The notes under the pieces: generated by a model | Told to the model about the DNA's origin: nothing | The model's input: the letters and a program-made list of their open reading frames with translations, nothing else | The model's database searches: none | Source of the DNA: Mesorhizobium sp. J8 | GTDB lineage: Bacteria; Pseudomonadota; Alphaproteobacteria; Rhizobiales; Rhizobiaceae | Length of the DNA stretch: 64,000 bases | Assembly: GCF_016591715.1 (NCBI RefSeq) | Contig: NZ_AP024109.1 | Location: 2,790,001-2,854,000 of the forward strand | Direction: 5' to 3' | Position numbers and translations under genes: made by a program | Part shown: piece by piece, positions 51,023-58,578 of the stretch | Position numbering within the stretch: the stretch's first letter is position 1 | Layout: each line of letters opens with the position of its first letter

Positions 51023-51241
51023 TCAGCTTTCCGCCTTCATGGTCCGCGCGATCTTCAAGAGCTTGTCGCGGTCGTGCCCATGCTCGCGGATCAGTTCGCG
51101 CGCCTGCTTCGGCGACAGATCGGTGTTCTCCGCCAGAAAGCGCACGTCGGGATCGTCGCCGCCCTTGGTCGGCAGGCTGCCCGTTTGCGGCGCATGGGCG
51201 CCGCCCGGGCGGTGGGGGATGTTGTCCTTTGCCTGGGTCAT
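51023..51241 (-). CDS. DUF3606 protein
   Basis: A 72-residue protein with a disordered N-terminal half and the short DUF3606 helix pair DLSPKQARELIREHGHDRDK near residue 41. The family is common in alphaproteobacteria, often near other stress genes. It lies 27 bp after the 164-residue protein in the same operon. Confidence 0.75.
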   Translation of the reverse strand: MTQAKDNIPHRPGGAHAPQTGSLPTKGGDDPDVRFLAENTDLSPKQARELIREHGHDRDKLLKIARTMKAES

Positions 51242-51268
51242 CTCAGGACTCCTTCGATTTCCATGGCG

Positions 51269-51763
51269 TCAGCCGGTCGTCTCTGACTGCCCGCGACGCG
51301 CTTCCTTCTTGCGCCGCAGCACCTCGTCGGTGCCGACGATGTCCTTCGCCCCACCGGAGATCGCGGTCGAGACCACGGCCGGCGGGTCGCTTGCCGGAAA
51401 GCTATCTTCAAGCCCTGACTGCAACTGCTCTTCCAGCGTGTCGGAATCTTCCGAACGGCCCTCGGTGCGCCGTTTGTCGACCTCCTCCAGGTCATGCTTG
51501 GCGTCCGGATGTTCGCGCACGTTGCGCAGCGTCGACACGACGAGCTCGACCGCGAACTCCTTCATCGCTTCGGCGTGTGGAGCGGCAACATCGGTGTCCT
51601 CGACCAGGCGTACAAGCGATTGTTCGAGTTTGTCCAACTCGCGCATGCCCTGGCGGTTCGCCAGTTTCTGGGCCAGCGCATGAATCAGCAAAGGACCGAA
51701 GGTCGAATAGGCATGCATTCGGGTCTCGTCGACATGTTCGGGATGAAGCGTGTGCAGCGACAT
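51269..51763 (-). CDS. Stress-region protein with DSFPASDPP motif
   Basis: A 164-residue protein, largely helical at first (PLLIHALAQKLANRQGMREL) and ending in a disordered tail that contains LEDSFPASDPPAVVST, a motif found in many small alphaproteobacterial stress proteins. The specific function is unknown. It is the first gene of a four-gene minus-strand operon, 58 bp after a GGAAC-N17-GTT promoter. Confidence 0.65.
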   Translation of the reverse strand: MSLHTLHPEHVDETRMHAYSTFGPLLIHALAQKLANRQGMRELDKLEQSLVRLVEDTDVAAPHAEAMKEFAVELVVSTLRNVREHPDAKHDLEEVDKRRTEGRSEDSDTLEEQLQSGLEDSFPASDPPAVVSTAISGGAKDIVGTDEVLRRKKEARRGQSETTG

Positions 51764-51820
51764 TGGTGCCTCCGTTCAGACATCCTGCGACGGCAGTCCC
51801 TGGACAGCCGACTGGAGAGG

Positions 51821-51845
51821 AACTGGAGGACGGGGGAGAAGTTCC
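51821..51845 (-). promoter_or_regulatory. EcfG-type general stress promoter for the four-gene operon
   Basis: On the minus strand GGAAC (51845-51841) is followed after 17 nt by GTT (51823-51821), the EcfG (RpoE2/SigT) form GGAAC-N16/17-cGTT. It ends 58 bp before the 51763 start. The 25-bp site also reads GGAAC...GTTCC on the other strand, so it may be bidirectional. Confidence 0.7.
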
Positions 51846-51910
51846 ATCGCGGGGCAATCCCGCGGACAGATCAGAATGGCGTCCGTGAAGGACACGGACG
51901 CCATTCGAAT

Positions 51911-52126
51911 TCAGCGCTGGCCGCCCTTGCGGCCGGCTTCCGAGGCACGCTGACGGTCTTCGGCGAAGTTGCCGCTGCCGCCCCTATGCTGACCCGCGCC
52001 CCGCTGACCCATATTCCGGTCCTCGGCCTGCTGCTGTCCGCTGCCGCGCTGCTGGTCGTCGCGGTTCTTGTGGCTCTGCTGGCCGGCCTTGACGTGCTGT
52101 TCGTGGGTTCCGCCTTGATTGGGCAT
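51911..52126 (-). CDS. KGG-repeat stress protein (GsiB/con-10-like)
   Basis: A 71-residue, glycine/glutamine-rich hydrophilic protein starting MPNQGGTHEQHVKAGQQSHK at 52126 with GGAGAG ahead. The C-terminal end has the KGG motif FAEDRQRASEAGRKGG, the signature of general-stress hydrophilin proteins. It probably protects macromolecules under dehydration or oxidative stress. An EcfG-type promoter lies 73 bp upstream. Confidence 0.8.
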   Translation of the reverse strand: MPNQGGTHEQHVKAGQQSHKNRDDQQRGSGQQQAEDRNMGQRGAGQHRGGSGNFAEDRQRASEAGRKGGQR

Positions 52127-52198
52127 ATCGAACTCTCCGTTGGTTCGGATTTTCTTCGGGGTGAAACAAGGACGCGTTCGGCATCCTTGAGTAAGGGG

Positions 52199-52223
52199 AA
52201 CAGGTGCCGGCACTGGATGTTCC
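52199..52223 (-). promoter_or_regulatory. EcfG-type promoter upstream of the KGG gene
   Basis: GGAAC (52223-52219), 17 nt and GTT (52201-52199) on the minus strand, 73 bp before the KGG start. Like the previous promoter, its flanks make a near palindrome (GGAAC on both strands), so it could also drive plus-strand transcription toward 52450. Confidence 0.65.
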
Positions 52224-52449
52224 GACTGAAACATTTCGTGACCCGCATCAGACTGAAGTCCGATTCCGCCAACGCATTGGACCGGCTTATGCAACCAATG
52301 TGGTTTTTGCGAATTGGTGAGCGGCCGTCGAGAAAGCCCCCTCCATCGTCGGCTGTCCTGGTGCCCGCCGATTGCCCGCGCAATTCGGCGGGCACCAATA
52401 TTCTTGAACAAGAAAGGCCGCTTGACCGGCTTCGGAGCGAGACGACGTT
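52224..52449. other. Gap between KGG gene and small membrane protein, with strong hairpin
   Basis: Apart from the stress promoter at its left edge, the 323-bp gap 52127-52449 contains a strong hairpin: GGTGCCCGCCGA (52360-52371) pairs with TCGGCGGGCACC (52385-52396), and three more pairs extend the loop side past a one-base bulge. No T-run follows, so it is probably an mRNA leader structure. I see no gene here. Confidence 0.45.
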
Positions 52450-52674
52450 TTGACCTACATCTCTGCAAAGCCCGCCCGGCAGGACGCCGATAACCTACCC
52501 GCCAATGACAATCAGCGTGCCACCCCGGCCGATCTTTCCTTCCTTGATGTCATCAACGACGAGGATGAGGTTGCCGACATTGCAAGGCGCGCCGAGCGCC
52601 TCGGCCACGCCACGCTCATCGCAATGGCAATCGGCCTGGCAGCGGTTCCGCTGCTCTACTTCCTGCTGGCCTGA
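52450..52674 (+). CDS. Small protein with C-terminal membrane helix
   Basis: A 74-residue protein starting at TTG 52450. The first 50 residues are hydrophilic (ISAKPARQDADNLPANDNQR), and the last 22 form one membrane helix (LIAMAIGLAAVPLLYFLLA). Function is unknown. It may be expressed with the bidirectional stress promoter at 52199-52223, but the distance is over 220 bp. Confidence 0.5.
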   Translation: MTYISAKPARQDADNLPANDNQRATPADLSFLDVINDEDEVADIARRAERLGHATLIAMAIGLAAVPLLYFLLA

Positions 52675-52726
52675 GCCAGGCAAGAGGGCATGCAGCCAGC
52701 GGACGCTTGGCTGGCCGGCATCGCTT

Positions 52727-53620
52727 CTATCTTCCGGAAAAGAAGGCGTCCAGGGTGGCCGCCGTTTCGATCGGCGACTCCTCCGGAAAGAAATGACCGC
52801 CAGGCATCGCCCCGCCGCTGACATCGTCGGCCCAGTGGCGCCATATGCCTAGCGGTCCGTTTTCGTCCCCATACCACTCGGCAAGCGCGCCGTGCTCGCT
52901 CCACAGCGCCAGCAACGGACAGGCGATGCGACGGCCCGCTGTCTGGTCCTCGCGATCATGCCGACGGTCGAGCACGGCCGCCGCGCGATACTCTTCACAG
53001 ATGACGTGGATATGCGCCGGATCGCGCAGCGCATCGACATAGGGCTGGCGCACGCCGGGTGGGAATGCATCAGGCGCGGATCCCCACCCGGAGAGCGCGT
53101 TTTCGACGACCGCTTCCGCGCAGGCCGCCAGCATTCTCTCCGGCAGCGGCTCCGGCTGCGCCAACAGCGACCAAGGCCAATAGCCGAGCGCCAGCCTCGC
53201 ATCCGCCCGGTCCCAGACCTCGGCTGTGGGGACGATGTCGAGCACGGCGAGTTTTTCGACGCGGTCCGGGTGGTCGAGCGCCAGCCGGTAGGCAACGCGA
53301 CCGCCTCGATCATGACCCGCGACCATGAAGCGCCGGAAGCCGAACGTTTCCATCAGAACGATCATGTCTGCGGCCATGGCGCGCTTGGCATAGGTCGCAT
53401 GATCGGTGGCCGACGGCGGGCATGAGCTTTGCCCATAGCCGCGCAGATCGGCGCAGACGACTGTGAAATCCCGCGCCAGGCTTGGCGCGACGTCGCGCCA
53501 CATCGCATGAGTTTCGGGAAACCCGTGCAGCAGGAGTAGGCCGGGTCCATTGCCGGCGCGGCGGGCGAAGATCCTTGCTTCGCCGGTGTCCACCTGGCGG
53601 CTGTCGAAATCCTGAAACAT
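52727..53620 (-). CDS. Alpha/beta hydrolase, haloacetate dehalogenase-like
   Basis: A 297-residue alpha/beta hydrolase with the pattern of the fluoroacetate/haloacetate dehalogenase branch: oxyanion LLLLHGFPETHAMW near residue 28, nucleophile Asp in VAGHDRGGRVAYRLALDHPD near 100, WYGDENGPLGIWRHWADDV near 245 and the C-terminal His in MPGGHFFPEESP near 275. It may hydrolyse haloacetates or epoxides; the closest name is a guess. Single gene on the minus strand. Confidence 0.8.
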   Translation of the reverse strand: MFQDFDSRQVDTGEARIFARRAGNGPGLLLLHGFPETHAMWRDVAPSLARDFTVVCADLRGYGQSSCPPSATDHATYAKRAMAADMIVLMETFGFRRFMVAGHDRGGRVAYRLALDHPDRVEKLAVLDIVPTAEVWDRADARLALGYWPWSLLAQPEPLPERMLAACAEAVVENALSGWGSAPDAFPPGVRQPYVDALRDPAHIHVICEEYRAAAVLDRRHDREDQTAGRRIACPLLALWSEHGALAEWYGDENGPLGIWRHWADDVSGGAMPGGHFFPEESPIETAATLDAFFSGR

Positions 53621-53660
53621 TGCTTGCCTCCGGCGGCTGGCGCCGACAGCGTCGACCGCC

Positions 53661-53894
53661 TCACGTCCAGACGGAATTCAGTGTCAGCGACGCTTCGAAA
53701 ATCTGGTCGCGCTTTTCGTCCAGCACCTTGACGGTGATGGTCAGATGCCTGCCGCCCGGCATTTCGTCGCGGGCGACGTCGTGCAGGATGCGCAACGCCT
53801 CCATGCCGGCGCGCTCGCGGGTCGCGAAGAGCTGTCCCTCGGTGTCTTCCTGGCTGTGTTCGGTGTTGTAGAGGTCGAAGTAAAAGCGCTGCAT
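53661..53894 (-). CDS. DUF6894 protein
   Basis: A 77-residue protein of the DUF6894 family. It starts MQRFYFDLYNTEHSQEDTEG, then shows the helix ERAGMEALRILHDVARDEMP, and ends with beta strands (HLTITVKVLDEKRDQIFEAS). Function unknown; these are common small rhizobial proteins. A weak EcfG-like site (GGAAC, 17 nt, ATT) lies about 33 bp upstream. Confidence 0.75.
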   Translation of the reverse strand: MQRFYFDLYNTEHSQEDTEGQLFATRERAGMEALRILHDVARDEMPGGRHLTITVKVLDEKRDQIFEASLTLNSVWT

Positions 53895-54061
53895 GGATAG
53901 GTCGATCCCCGGAAATTTCGAAGGTCAATTCACCAGCGCGGTCGTGGTTCCAAGCCGCTGATCCGGAGAGAAGAATCCGTGCCGTGCCGCCGGTCGGCGC
54001 ATGGCCGCCTGCAACCAGCCCCACCTTGCGGCGTTAGCAGTCGCCAACGGAGAACGTGTAA

Positions 54062-54781
54062 TTGCTGGAATCGCTTTACCTCAATCTCGGCCAGCATGAC
54101 GCCCTGTCGGACGAAGAGAAGGCCTTGCTCACATCGACTTTGTCGATCGAGAAATATGTCGGCACCGGCGAGGATATCGTCTCTGAAGGAACCAGGCCGA
54201 CCTATAGCACGCTGATCATCGACGGGTTTGCCGCTCGCTACAAAGTTTTGGAGGACGGCGGCCGTCAGTTCACCTCGCTGCAGGTCCCGGGGGATTTCGT
54301 CGATCTCCATGCCTTCTTGCTGAAGACGATGGATCACGGCATCACTGCCTTGTCGCCTTGCCATGTGGCTGCTGCCGAGCACAGCAAGCTCAAGACTATC
54401 ACCGAGCAGGCGCCGCATCTCACCCGGCTTTTGTGGCTGGACACGCTGGTCGACGGCGCAATCCATCGCGAATGGATCGTGGCCATGGGCCGCCGCTCCA
54501 AGCTCTCCCACCTCGCGCATCTGATCTGCGAGCTCTTCGTCAGGCTGCAGGTGGTGAAGAAGACGCGCGATATGAGTTTTTACCTACCGCTGTCCCAGGC
54601 ACAACTGGCCGACGTGCTCGGCCTGTCGGTCGTGCACATGAACAGGGTGATCGGCACGTTGCGACGCATGAACGTCATCAACTGGACGAACCACATGATC
54701 ACGATCCTCGACTGGGAGCGGCTGGTCACGATCGCCGAGTTCGATCCGACCTATCTCAGCATGGCGCGCGAGCCGAGATAA
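54062..54781 (+). CDS. Crp/Fnr-family regulator (paralogue A)
   Basis: A 239-residue regulator. An N-terminal cNMP-binding-type barrel (about 20-130) is followed by a winged helix with the recognition sequence QAQLADVLGLSVVHMNRVIG near residue 180. No Fnr-type cysteine cluster is present, so it does not bind an iron-sulfur cluster that way. The TTG at 54062 starts MLESLYLNLGQHDALSDEEK, exactly matching the ATG start of its paralogue at 60699. The two are about three quarters identical by eye. Target genes unknown. Confidence 0.85.
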   Translation: MLESLYLNLGQHDALSDEEKALLTSTLSIEKYVGTGEDIVSEGTRPTYSTLIIDGFAARYKVLEDGGRQFTSLQVPGDFVDLHAFLLKTMDHGITALSPCHVAAAEHSKLKTITEQAPHLTRLLWLDTLVDGAIHREWIVAMGRRSKLSHLAHLICELFVRLQVVKKTRDMSFYLPLSQAQLADVLGLSVVHMNRVIGTLRRMNVINWTNHMITILDWERLVTIAEFDPTYLSMAREPR

Positions 54782-54785
54782 GCGT

Positions 54786-55085
54786 CTAGCCGGGCGGCGT
54801 CTTGGAGCGCGACCAGAGCGTGTCGAGCATGGTGAGCGCGGCGCTCGGCTGGGTAGGCTTCAACAGCCCCTGTTGCACAGCGACCTTCTTGAAGGCGGCA
54901 AAGGCGATGGCCGGCCGGCAGGTGCCCGCGATCGCGTCATCCACCAGCCGGGCCGCTTCCAGGTAAGCCGGTGCTTCTTTGTTTTTCCAGTGTCCGGCAA
55001 GCGCCTTCTTAGCCTCGGCGACCGTGGTGACCACCATCGTGCCGCCGCTGACGAAGCGGATGGTGAGCGGCAGGAAACGGCTCAT
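54786..55085 (-). CDS. DUF982 protein
   Basis: A 99-residue rhizobial DUF982 protein. The start MSRFLPLTIRFVSGGTMVVT at 55085 follows GGAGCC; the frame upstream to 55136 is not conserved. The body shows the family pattern AEAKKALAGHWKNKEAPAYL and a helical end. Function is unknown, although DUF982 genes are frequent on rhizobial replicons. It is convergent with the Crp/Fnr gene (5-bp gap). Confidence 0.8.
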   Translation of the reverse strand: MSRFLPLTIRFVSGGTMVVTTVAEAKKALAGHWKNKEAPAYLEAARLVDDAIAGTCRPAIAFAAFKKVAVQQGLLKPTQPSAALTMLDTLWSRSKTPPG

Positions 55086-55092
55086 CGGCTCC

Positions 55093-55203
55093 TCACCAGC
55101 CGAGCCATTCATGCGTGCGCCAGGCGAGGCCGACAAAGGGCGCGGCTGTCATCACGGCAGCAATGAGGAGAAAAAGCGGACTGTTTATGCGCAAGGATTT
55201 CAT
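55093..55203 (-). CDS. Possible 36-residue membrane peptide
   Basis: A short frame coding MKSLRINSPLFLLIAAVMTA followed by APFVGLAWRTHEWLGW: one hydrophobic helix with a positively charged N-terminus. It lies 7 bp upstream of the DUF982 gene on the same strand, so it could be co-expressed. The ribosome site is weak and the frame is short, so it may not be real. Confidence 0.35.
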   Translation of the reverse strand: MKSLRINSPLFLLIAAVMTAAPFVGLAWRTHEWLGW

Positions 55204-55280
55204 GGTTGCCGCCACAAGATTGGGAATGGCCGTAAACGATGATTTGGCCAGTCGGTTGCATTCGCCCGGCGGTTGCGAGG

Positions 55281-55457
55281 CTACATGTTGCTTGCAGGCC
55301 GGATCGGCGGCGCCGGCCGATGCGGCGGCCGGGGGCGCGGCCTGAGCGGCACATCCGCGAGCGAGGCGCGGATCACCCTGGCGGGGATCGGTGGTGTGGC
55401 GGCACGCCGGCGCAGCAAGGCTGCCGAGAGACTGCCGATGAGAGTTCGAACGTCCAT
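55281..55457 (-). CDS. Possible 58-residue proline/arginine-rich protein with strong ribosome site
   Basis: A minus-strand frame of 58 codons starting MDVRTLIGSLSAALLRRRAA at 55457. The Shine-Dalgarno AGGAGG is excellent and lies in the loop and arm of a perfect 7-bp hairpin, GGGACTC/GAGTCCC (55458-55479), directly before the ATG. The end is rich in Pro and Arg (PLRPRPRPPHRPAPPIRPAS), unlike a known family. Translation could be controlled by the hairpin. Confidence 0.4.
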   Translation of the reverse strand: MDVRTLIGSLSAALLRRRAATPPIPARVIRASLADVPLRPRPRPPHRPAPPIRPASNM

Positions 55458-55621
55458 GGGACTCCTCCTGAAGAGTCCCCCCAATGGCGAGAGGGGTTAG
55501 CACTCCCGCTTGTGCCGCGCATTTAACTTTGATGCATGCTCGAGCGTCTCTGCGAGGTGCGGCGAACCAAGCCAACCTTTTCAGCCTGCATGCGTTGTCC
55601 TTCGAACAGAAGGAGACAGCC

Positions 55622-56641
55622 ATGCCGACCAGCAGCCGAAAGAAATCCGACGCAGCCGTGAAATCGGGCGCCGCCACCAAAGCAGACACCGGCGAAACGA
55701 TGCGTAGGCAGCGCGGCGTGCAGCGCAAGGTCGATGCTACCGACCGCAGCAAGCCCAAGCCGCAGTCGCCCGGCGCGATGCAGGCCGGCGCCCGCCGTTA
55801 CCCCGTGCCGCCTTTTCCCAAGCAGCACCACCCCAAGCCCGGCGAAGAATGGGCGATCGAGCCGGCGCCGCTTTACGATGCACCGTTCTGGCAAGGGTCG
55901 GGCAAGCTCAAGGACAAGGTCGCCCTTATCACCGGCGGCGATTCCGGTATAGGTCGCGCGGTGGCCGTGCTGTTCGCACGCGAGGGTGCCGACATCGCCA
56001 TTGCCTATCTGAGCGAAGACCGCGACGCCAAGGCGACGAAGCAGGCGGTCGAGGCGGAGGGACGGCGTTGCATCACCTTGCGCGGCGACGTGGCCAAACG
56101 CGCCTTCTGCCGCAAGGCGGTGGCTGAGACGCTCAAGGCCTTCGGCAAGCTCGACGTGCTGGTCAACAACGCCGCGTTCCAGATCCACTCGGCCGATTTC
56201 GCCGATCTGACCGAGAAGCATTTCGACACCACGCTGAAGACCAATCTTTACGGCTATTTCCACATGGCGCAGGAAGCGGTGCCGCACATGAAGCCGGGCT
56301 CGGCGATCGTCAACACCGGCTCGGTGACCGGCATCGAGGGCTCGAAGGAACTGGTCGACTACTCGATGACCAAGGGCGGCATCCACGCCTTCACCCGCGC
56401 GCTCTCCGGCAACCTCATCCCGAAGGGCATCCGCGTCAACGCGGTGGCGCCCGGTCCGGTCTGGACGCCGCTCAACCCTTCCGAGAAGGAAGCGGAAGAC
56501 GTCTCGCAGTTCGGCGCCAAGACACCGATGAAACGACCCGCCCAACCGGAGGAGATCGCGCCGGCCTACGTATTCCTGGCCTCGCCGCAATGCTCGAGCT
56601 ACATCACCGGCGAGATCCTGCCGATCATCGGGGGTTACTGA
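55622..56641 (+). CDS. SDR oxidoreductase, YghA-like
   Basis: A 339-residue short-chain dehydrogenase with the N-terminal extension typical of the YghA/YhdG group (lysine-rich first 60 residues, then VPPFPKQHHPKPGEEWAIEP). The cofactor site is LITGGDSGIGRAVAVLFARE near residue 101, and the catalytic dyad is in VDYSMTKGGIHAF near 246. The start at 55622 follows AGAAGGAGA. It is followed at 56671 by a small exported protein. It may reduce aldehydes or ketones under stress. Confidence 0.88.
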   Translation: MPTSSRKKSDAAVKSGAATKADTGETMRRQRGVQRKVDATDRSKPKPQSPGAMQAGARRYPVPPFPKQHHPKPGEEWAIEPAPLYDAPFWQGSGKLKDKVALITGGDSGIGRAVAVLFAREGADIAIAYLSEDRDAKATKQAVEAEGRRCITLRGDVAKRAFCRKAVAETLKAFGKLDVLVNNAAFQIHSADFADLTEKHFDTTLKTNLYGYFHMAQEAVPHMKPGSAIVNTGSVTGIEGSKELVDYSMTKGGIHAFTRALSGNLIPKGIRVNAVAPGPVWTPLNPSEKEAEDVSQFGAKTPMKRPAQPEEIAPAYVFLASPQCSSYITGEILPIIGGY

Positions 56642-56670
56642 TCCCCGAGCACTGACATGAGGAGGATCCC

Positions 56671-56988
56671 ATGAAAGATCCGATGAACAAAGCGCTTCTG
56701 ATCGCGGCCTTGGCTCTGATCCCCGCCTTGCCGGCGGCGGCGCAGACTGGCGCCCAACCGAAGGATCAGCCGACGCAGAACTGCCAGGCTAAGCCCGATG
56801 CGAACGACCAGCAGCAGAAGCAGAAGCAAGAGGCCGATACGGACGAGTTGTCAAAACAGCTCGGCAATTGCGGCGGTGTGTTGAAGCCGCCACCGACCGG
56901 CGATCAGAATGCCAAGACCCCACCGCCCACCGGCAGCGATATGCCCGTGATCAAGCCTGGCCAGGTGCAGCCGCAGACGGGCCAGTGA
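56671..56988 (+). CDS. Small exported Q/P-rich protein
   Basis: A 105-residue protein with a signal peptide (MNKALLIAALALIPALPAAAQ region) and a glutamine/lysine/proline-rich mature part (NDQQQKQKQEADTDELSKQL; DQNAKTPPPTGSDMPVIKPG). Two cysteines (near residues 38 and 67) could form a disulfide. AGGAGG precedes the 56671 start. Family unknown; the gene follows the SDR by 29 bp and is probably in its operon. Confidence 0.65.
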   Translation: MKDPMNKALLIAALALIPALPAAAQTGAQPKDQPTQNCQAKPDANDQQQKQKQEADTDELSKQLGNCGGVLKPPPTGDQNAKTPPPTGSDMPVIKPGQVQPQTGQ

Positions 56989-57008
56989 GACCTTGTTGGT
57001 CAAGAAGG

Positions 57009-57194
57009 TCAGTGGTTACGCTTCCCGTCTTTGTTCGGCTTGACGACCGGCAAGCGGAGGGCTTCGCGGATCATCTGGAGCGCTTCGTCGCGGGTGAGGC
57101 CACATTTGCGGGCAAAGTAGGCCGCCTCATCGACCTCGGCGCGCGAGTCCGCCGCGATCCCGAAACCGGTCTGTCTGTTCTTCTTCTTGGCCAT
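57009..57194 (-). CDS. Small basic protein under stress promoter
   Basis: A 61-residue protein starting MAKKKNRQTGFGIAADSRAE at 57194 with GGGGGTGA ahead. The middle is a helix pair resembling DUF3606 (FARKCGLTRDEALQMIREAL), and the C-terminus is basic. A 7-residue longer start exists at 57215. The gene has an EcfG-type promoter 28 bp upstream. Function unknown. Confidence 0.65.
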   Translation of the reverse strand: MAKKKNRQTGFGIAADSRAEVDEAAYFARKCGLTRDEALQMIREALRLPVVKPNKDGKRNH

Positions 57195-57221
57195 CGATTC
57201 ACCCCCATGAATCATTTAGTC

Positions 57222-57246
57222 AACTAATTATAGGCCCCTGGGTTCC
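57222..57246 (-). promoter_or_regulatory. EcfG-type promoter before the 61-residue protein
   Basis: GGAAC (57246-57242), a 17-nt spacer and GTT (57224-57222) on the minus strand. The short distance to the start at 57194 leaves a leader of about 20 nt, which still covers the ribosome site. Confidence 0.65.
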
Positions 57247-57465
57247 CGGTGCAAAATTCGCCGGCAATTTATTTGGGGCCTGCCGTCGGCCTGCGCTTAT
57301 CGGGGAACCATTGCGCCGGCCCTGGATTGTGATTTGCGGGCCGCGTCAGCGGGACCTGGTGGCAAAGAGAACAGGGCTGGTTTCTCCGGCTTCACGCCCT
57401 GGCCAACGAAATGGCAGTCGAGCTCTTGTCCCACCCGGCCCGCTCAGTATTGGGCTGGGCAGCAG

Positions 57466-58569
57466 ATGGCAGAACAAACACAATCCGACAAAGCCGGCAT
57501 AGAACCGCGCAAAGGCATGCCGAGCCCGCGGCTCGGCGAGGCGGAATTCAAGCAGCGTTACCGGAAATTGTTCTATGATCCTGCCTTCGAGGCGGAAGCC
57601 GACGCCATCGGCCGGCTGGCCCAGATCGCCTGGCAAGCCTATAGCAACGAACGCAAGAGTCCGGTGACCAGGAAGGCAGGGCAGGGGTTCCACGATCCCG
57701 GCTACGACCTTTCGGTGGAATGGATAGCGGCGCGTGAAGCGGTCGAGGCGGCGCAGCGCCGGCATGAGGACGTGGCCGCGCCGTCGCGCATCCTGATCAT
57801 CAACGGCTCCTCGCGCAGCGAGCATACCTGTCCGGGCGAGATGTCGAAGAGTTTTCGGCTGGTCGAGCTGGCGCGACGCGCCATTGTCGACGGGCACGGC
57901 TTCTTGGTCGAGGTGCTCGACCTGTCGCGGCTCGCTTCGGAATACGGCCGCAAGATCTACCCCTGCAAGGCGTGCTTCTCGACGGCGGCGGCACTCTGCC
58001 ACTGGCCATGCTCATGCTACCCCAACCACTCGCTCGGCCAGGTGCAGGACTGGATGAACGACATCTACCCACTCTGGGTCGAGGCGCATGGCGTGATGAT
58101 CGTGACGCCGGTCAACTGGTATCAGACGTCGTCGCCGATCAAGTTGATGATGGACCGGCTTGTCTGCGCCGACGGTGGCAATCCCGATCCGTCGCTGACG
58201 CAGGGCAAGGATCCAGCGCTTGCCAAGCAAGCCGAACTCTCTGGCTGGGACTATCCCCGCCATCTCGAAGGCCGGCTGTTCTCGGTGGTCGTTCACGGCG
58301 ATACGGAAGGCGCTGCGAACGCACGGCATGCGCTTGCCGACTGGCTGCGTTCGATGAAGCTCGATCCCGTCGGCGAGATTGCCGAACTCGATCGCTATAT
58401 TGGCTACTGGATGCCCTATGCAACCAGCCATGACGAGCTTGACGCCGACAAGGACGTTCAGATTGCAGTGACCAACGCCGCGCTGGCTCTAGCCGAAGCA
58501 GTCGCGAGGCGACGGACAGGGCAATTCTCCACCATCGGAGCCGACCTTAAGGATCCACGGCCAAAATAG
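57466..58569 (+). CDS. NADPH-dependent FMN reductase / flavodoxin-like protein
   Basis: A 367-residue protein with a flavodoxin-like domain from about residue 105 (PSRILIINGSSRSEHTCPGE), containing the FMN phosphate loop NGSSRSEHTC, followed by MIVTPVNWYQTSSPIKLMMD near 210. The N-terminal 100 residues are a helical extension not found in simple reductases. A cluster of cysteines (CKACFSTAAALCHWPCSCYP near 167) is unusual. It could act on quinones or other electron acceptors. The ATG at 57466 is likely; no operon partner but brkB-like gene 9 bp later. Confidence 0.75.
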   Translation: MAEQTQSDKAGIEPRKGMPSPRLGEAEFKQRYRKLFYDPAFEAEADAIGRLAQIAWQAYSNERKSPVTRKAGQGFHDPGYDLSVEWIAAREAVEAAQRRHEDVAAPSRILIINGSSRSEHTCPGEMSKSFRLVELARRAIVDGHGFLVEVLDLSRLASEYGRKIYPCKACFSTAAALCHWPCSCYPNHSLGQVQDWMNDIYPLWVEAHGVMIVTPVNWYQTSSPIKLMMDRLVCADGGNPDPSLTQGKDPALAKQAELSGWDYPRHLEGRLFSVVVHGDTEGAANARHALADWLRSMKLDPVGEIAELDRYIGYWMPYATSHDELDADKDVQIAVTNAALALAEAVARRRTGQFSTIGADLKDPRPK

Positions 58570-58578
58570 GGGAAGAAG

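Noticed and set aside
55561..55600. EcfG-like promoter before the SDR gene at 55622
   Set aside because: A GCGAACC and a CGTT are present but are more than 20 bases apart and the -35 element is not GGAAC.
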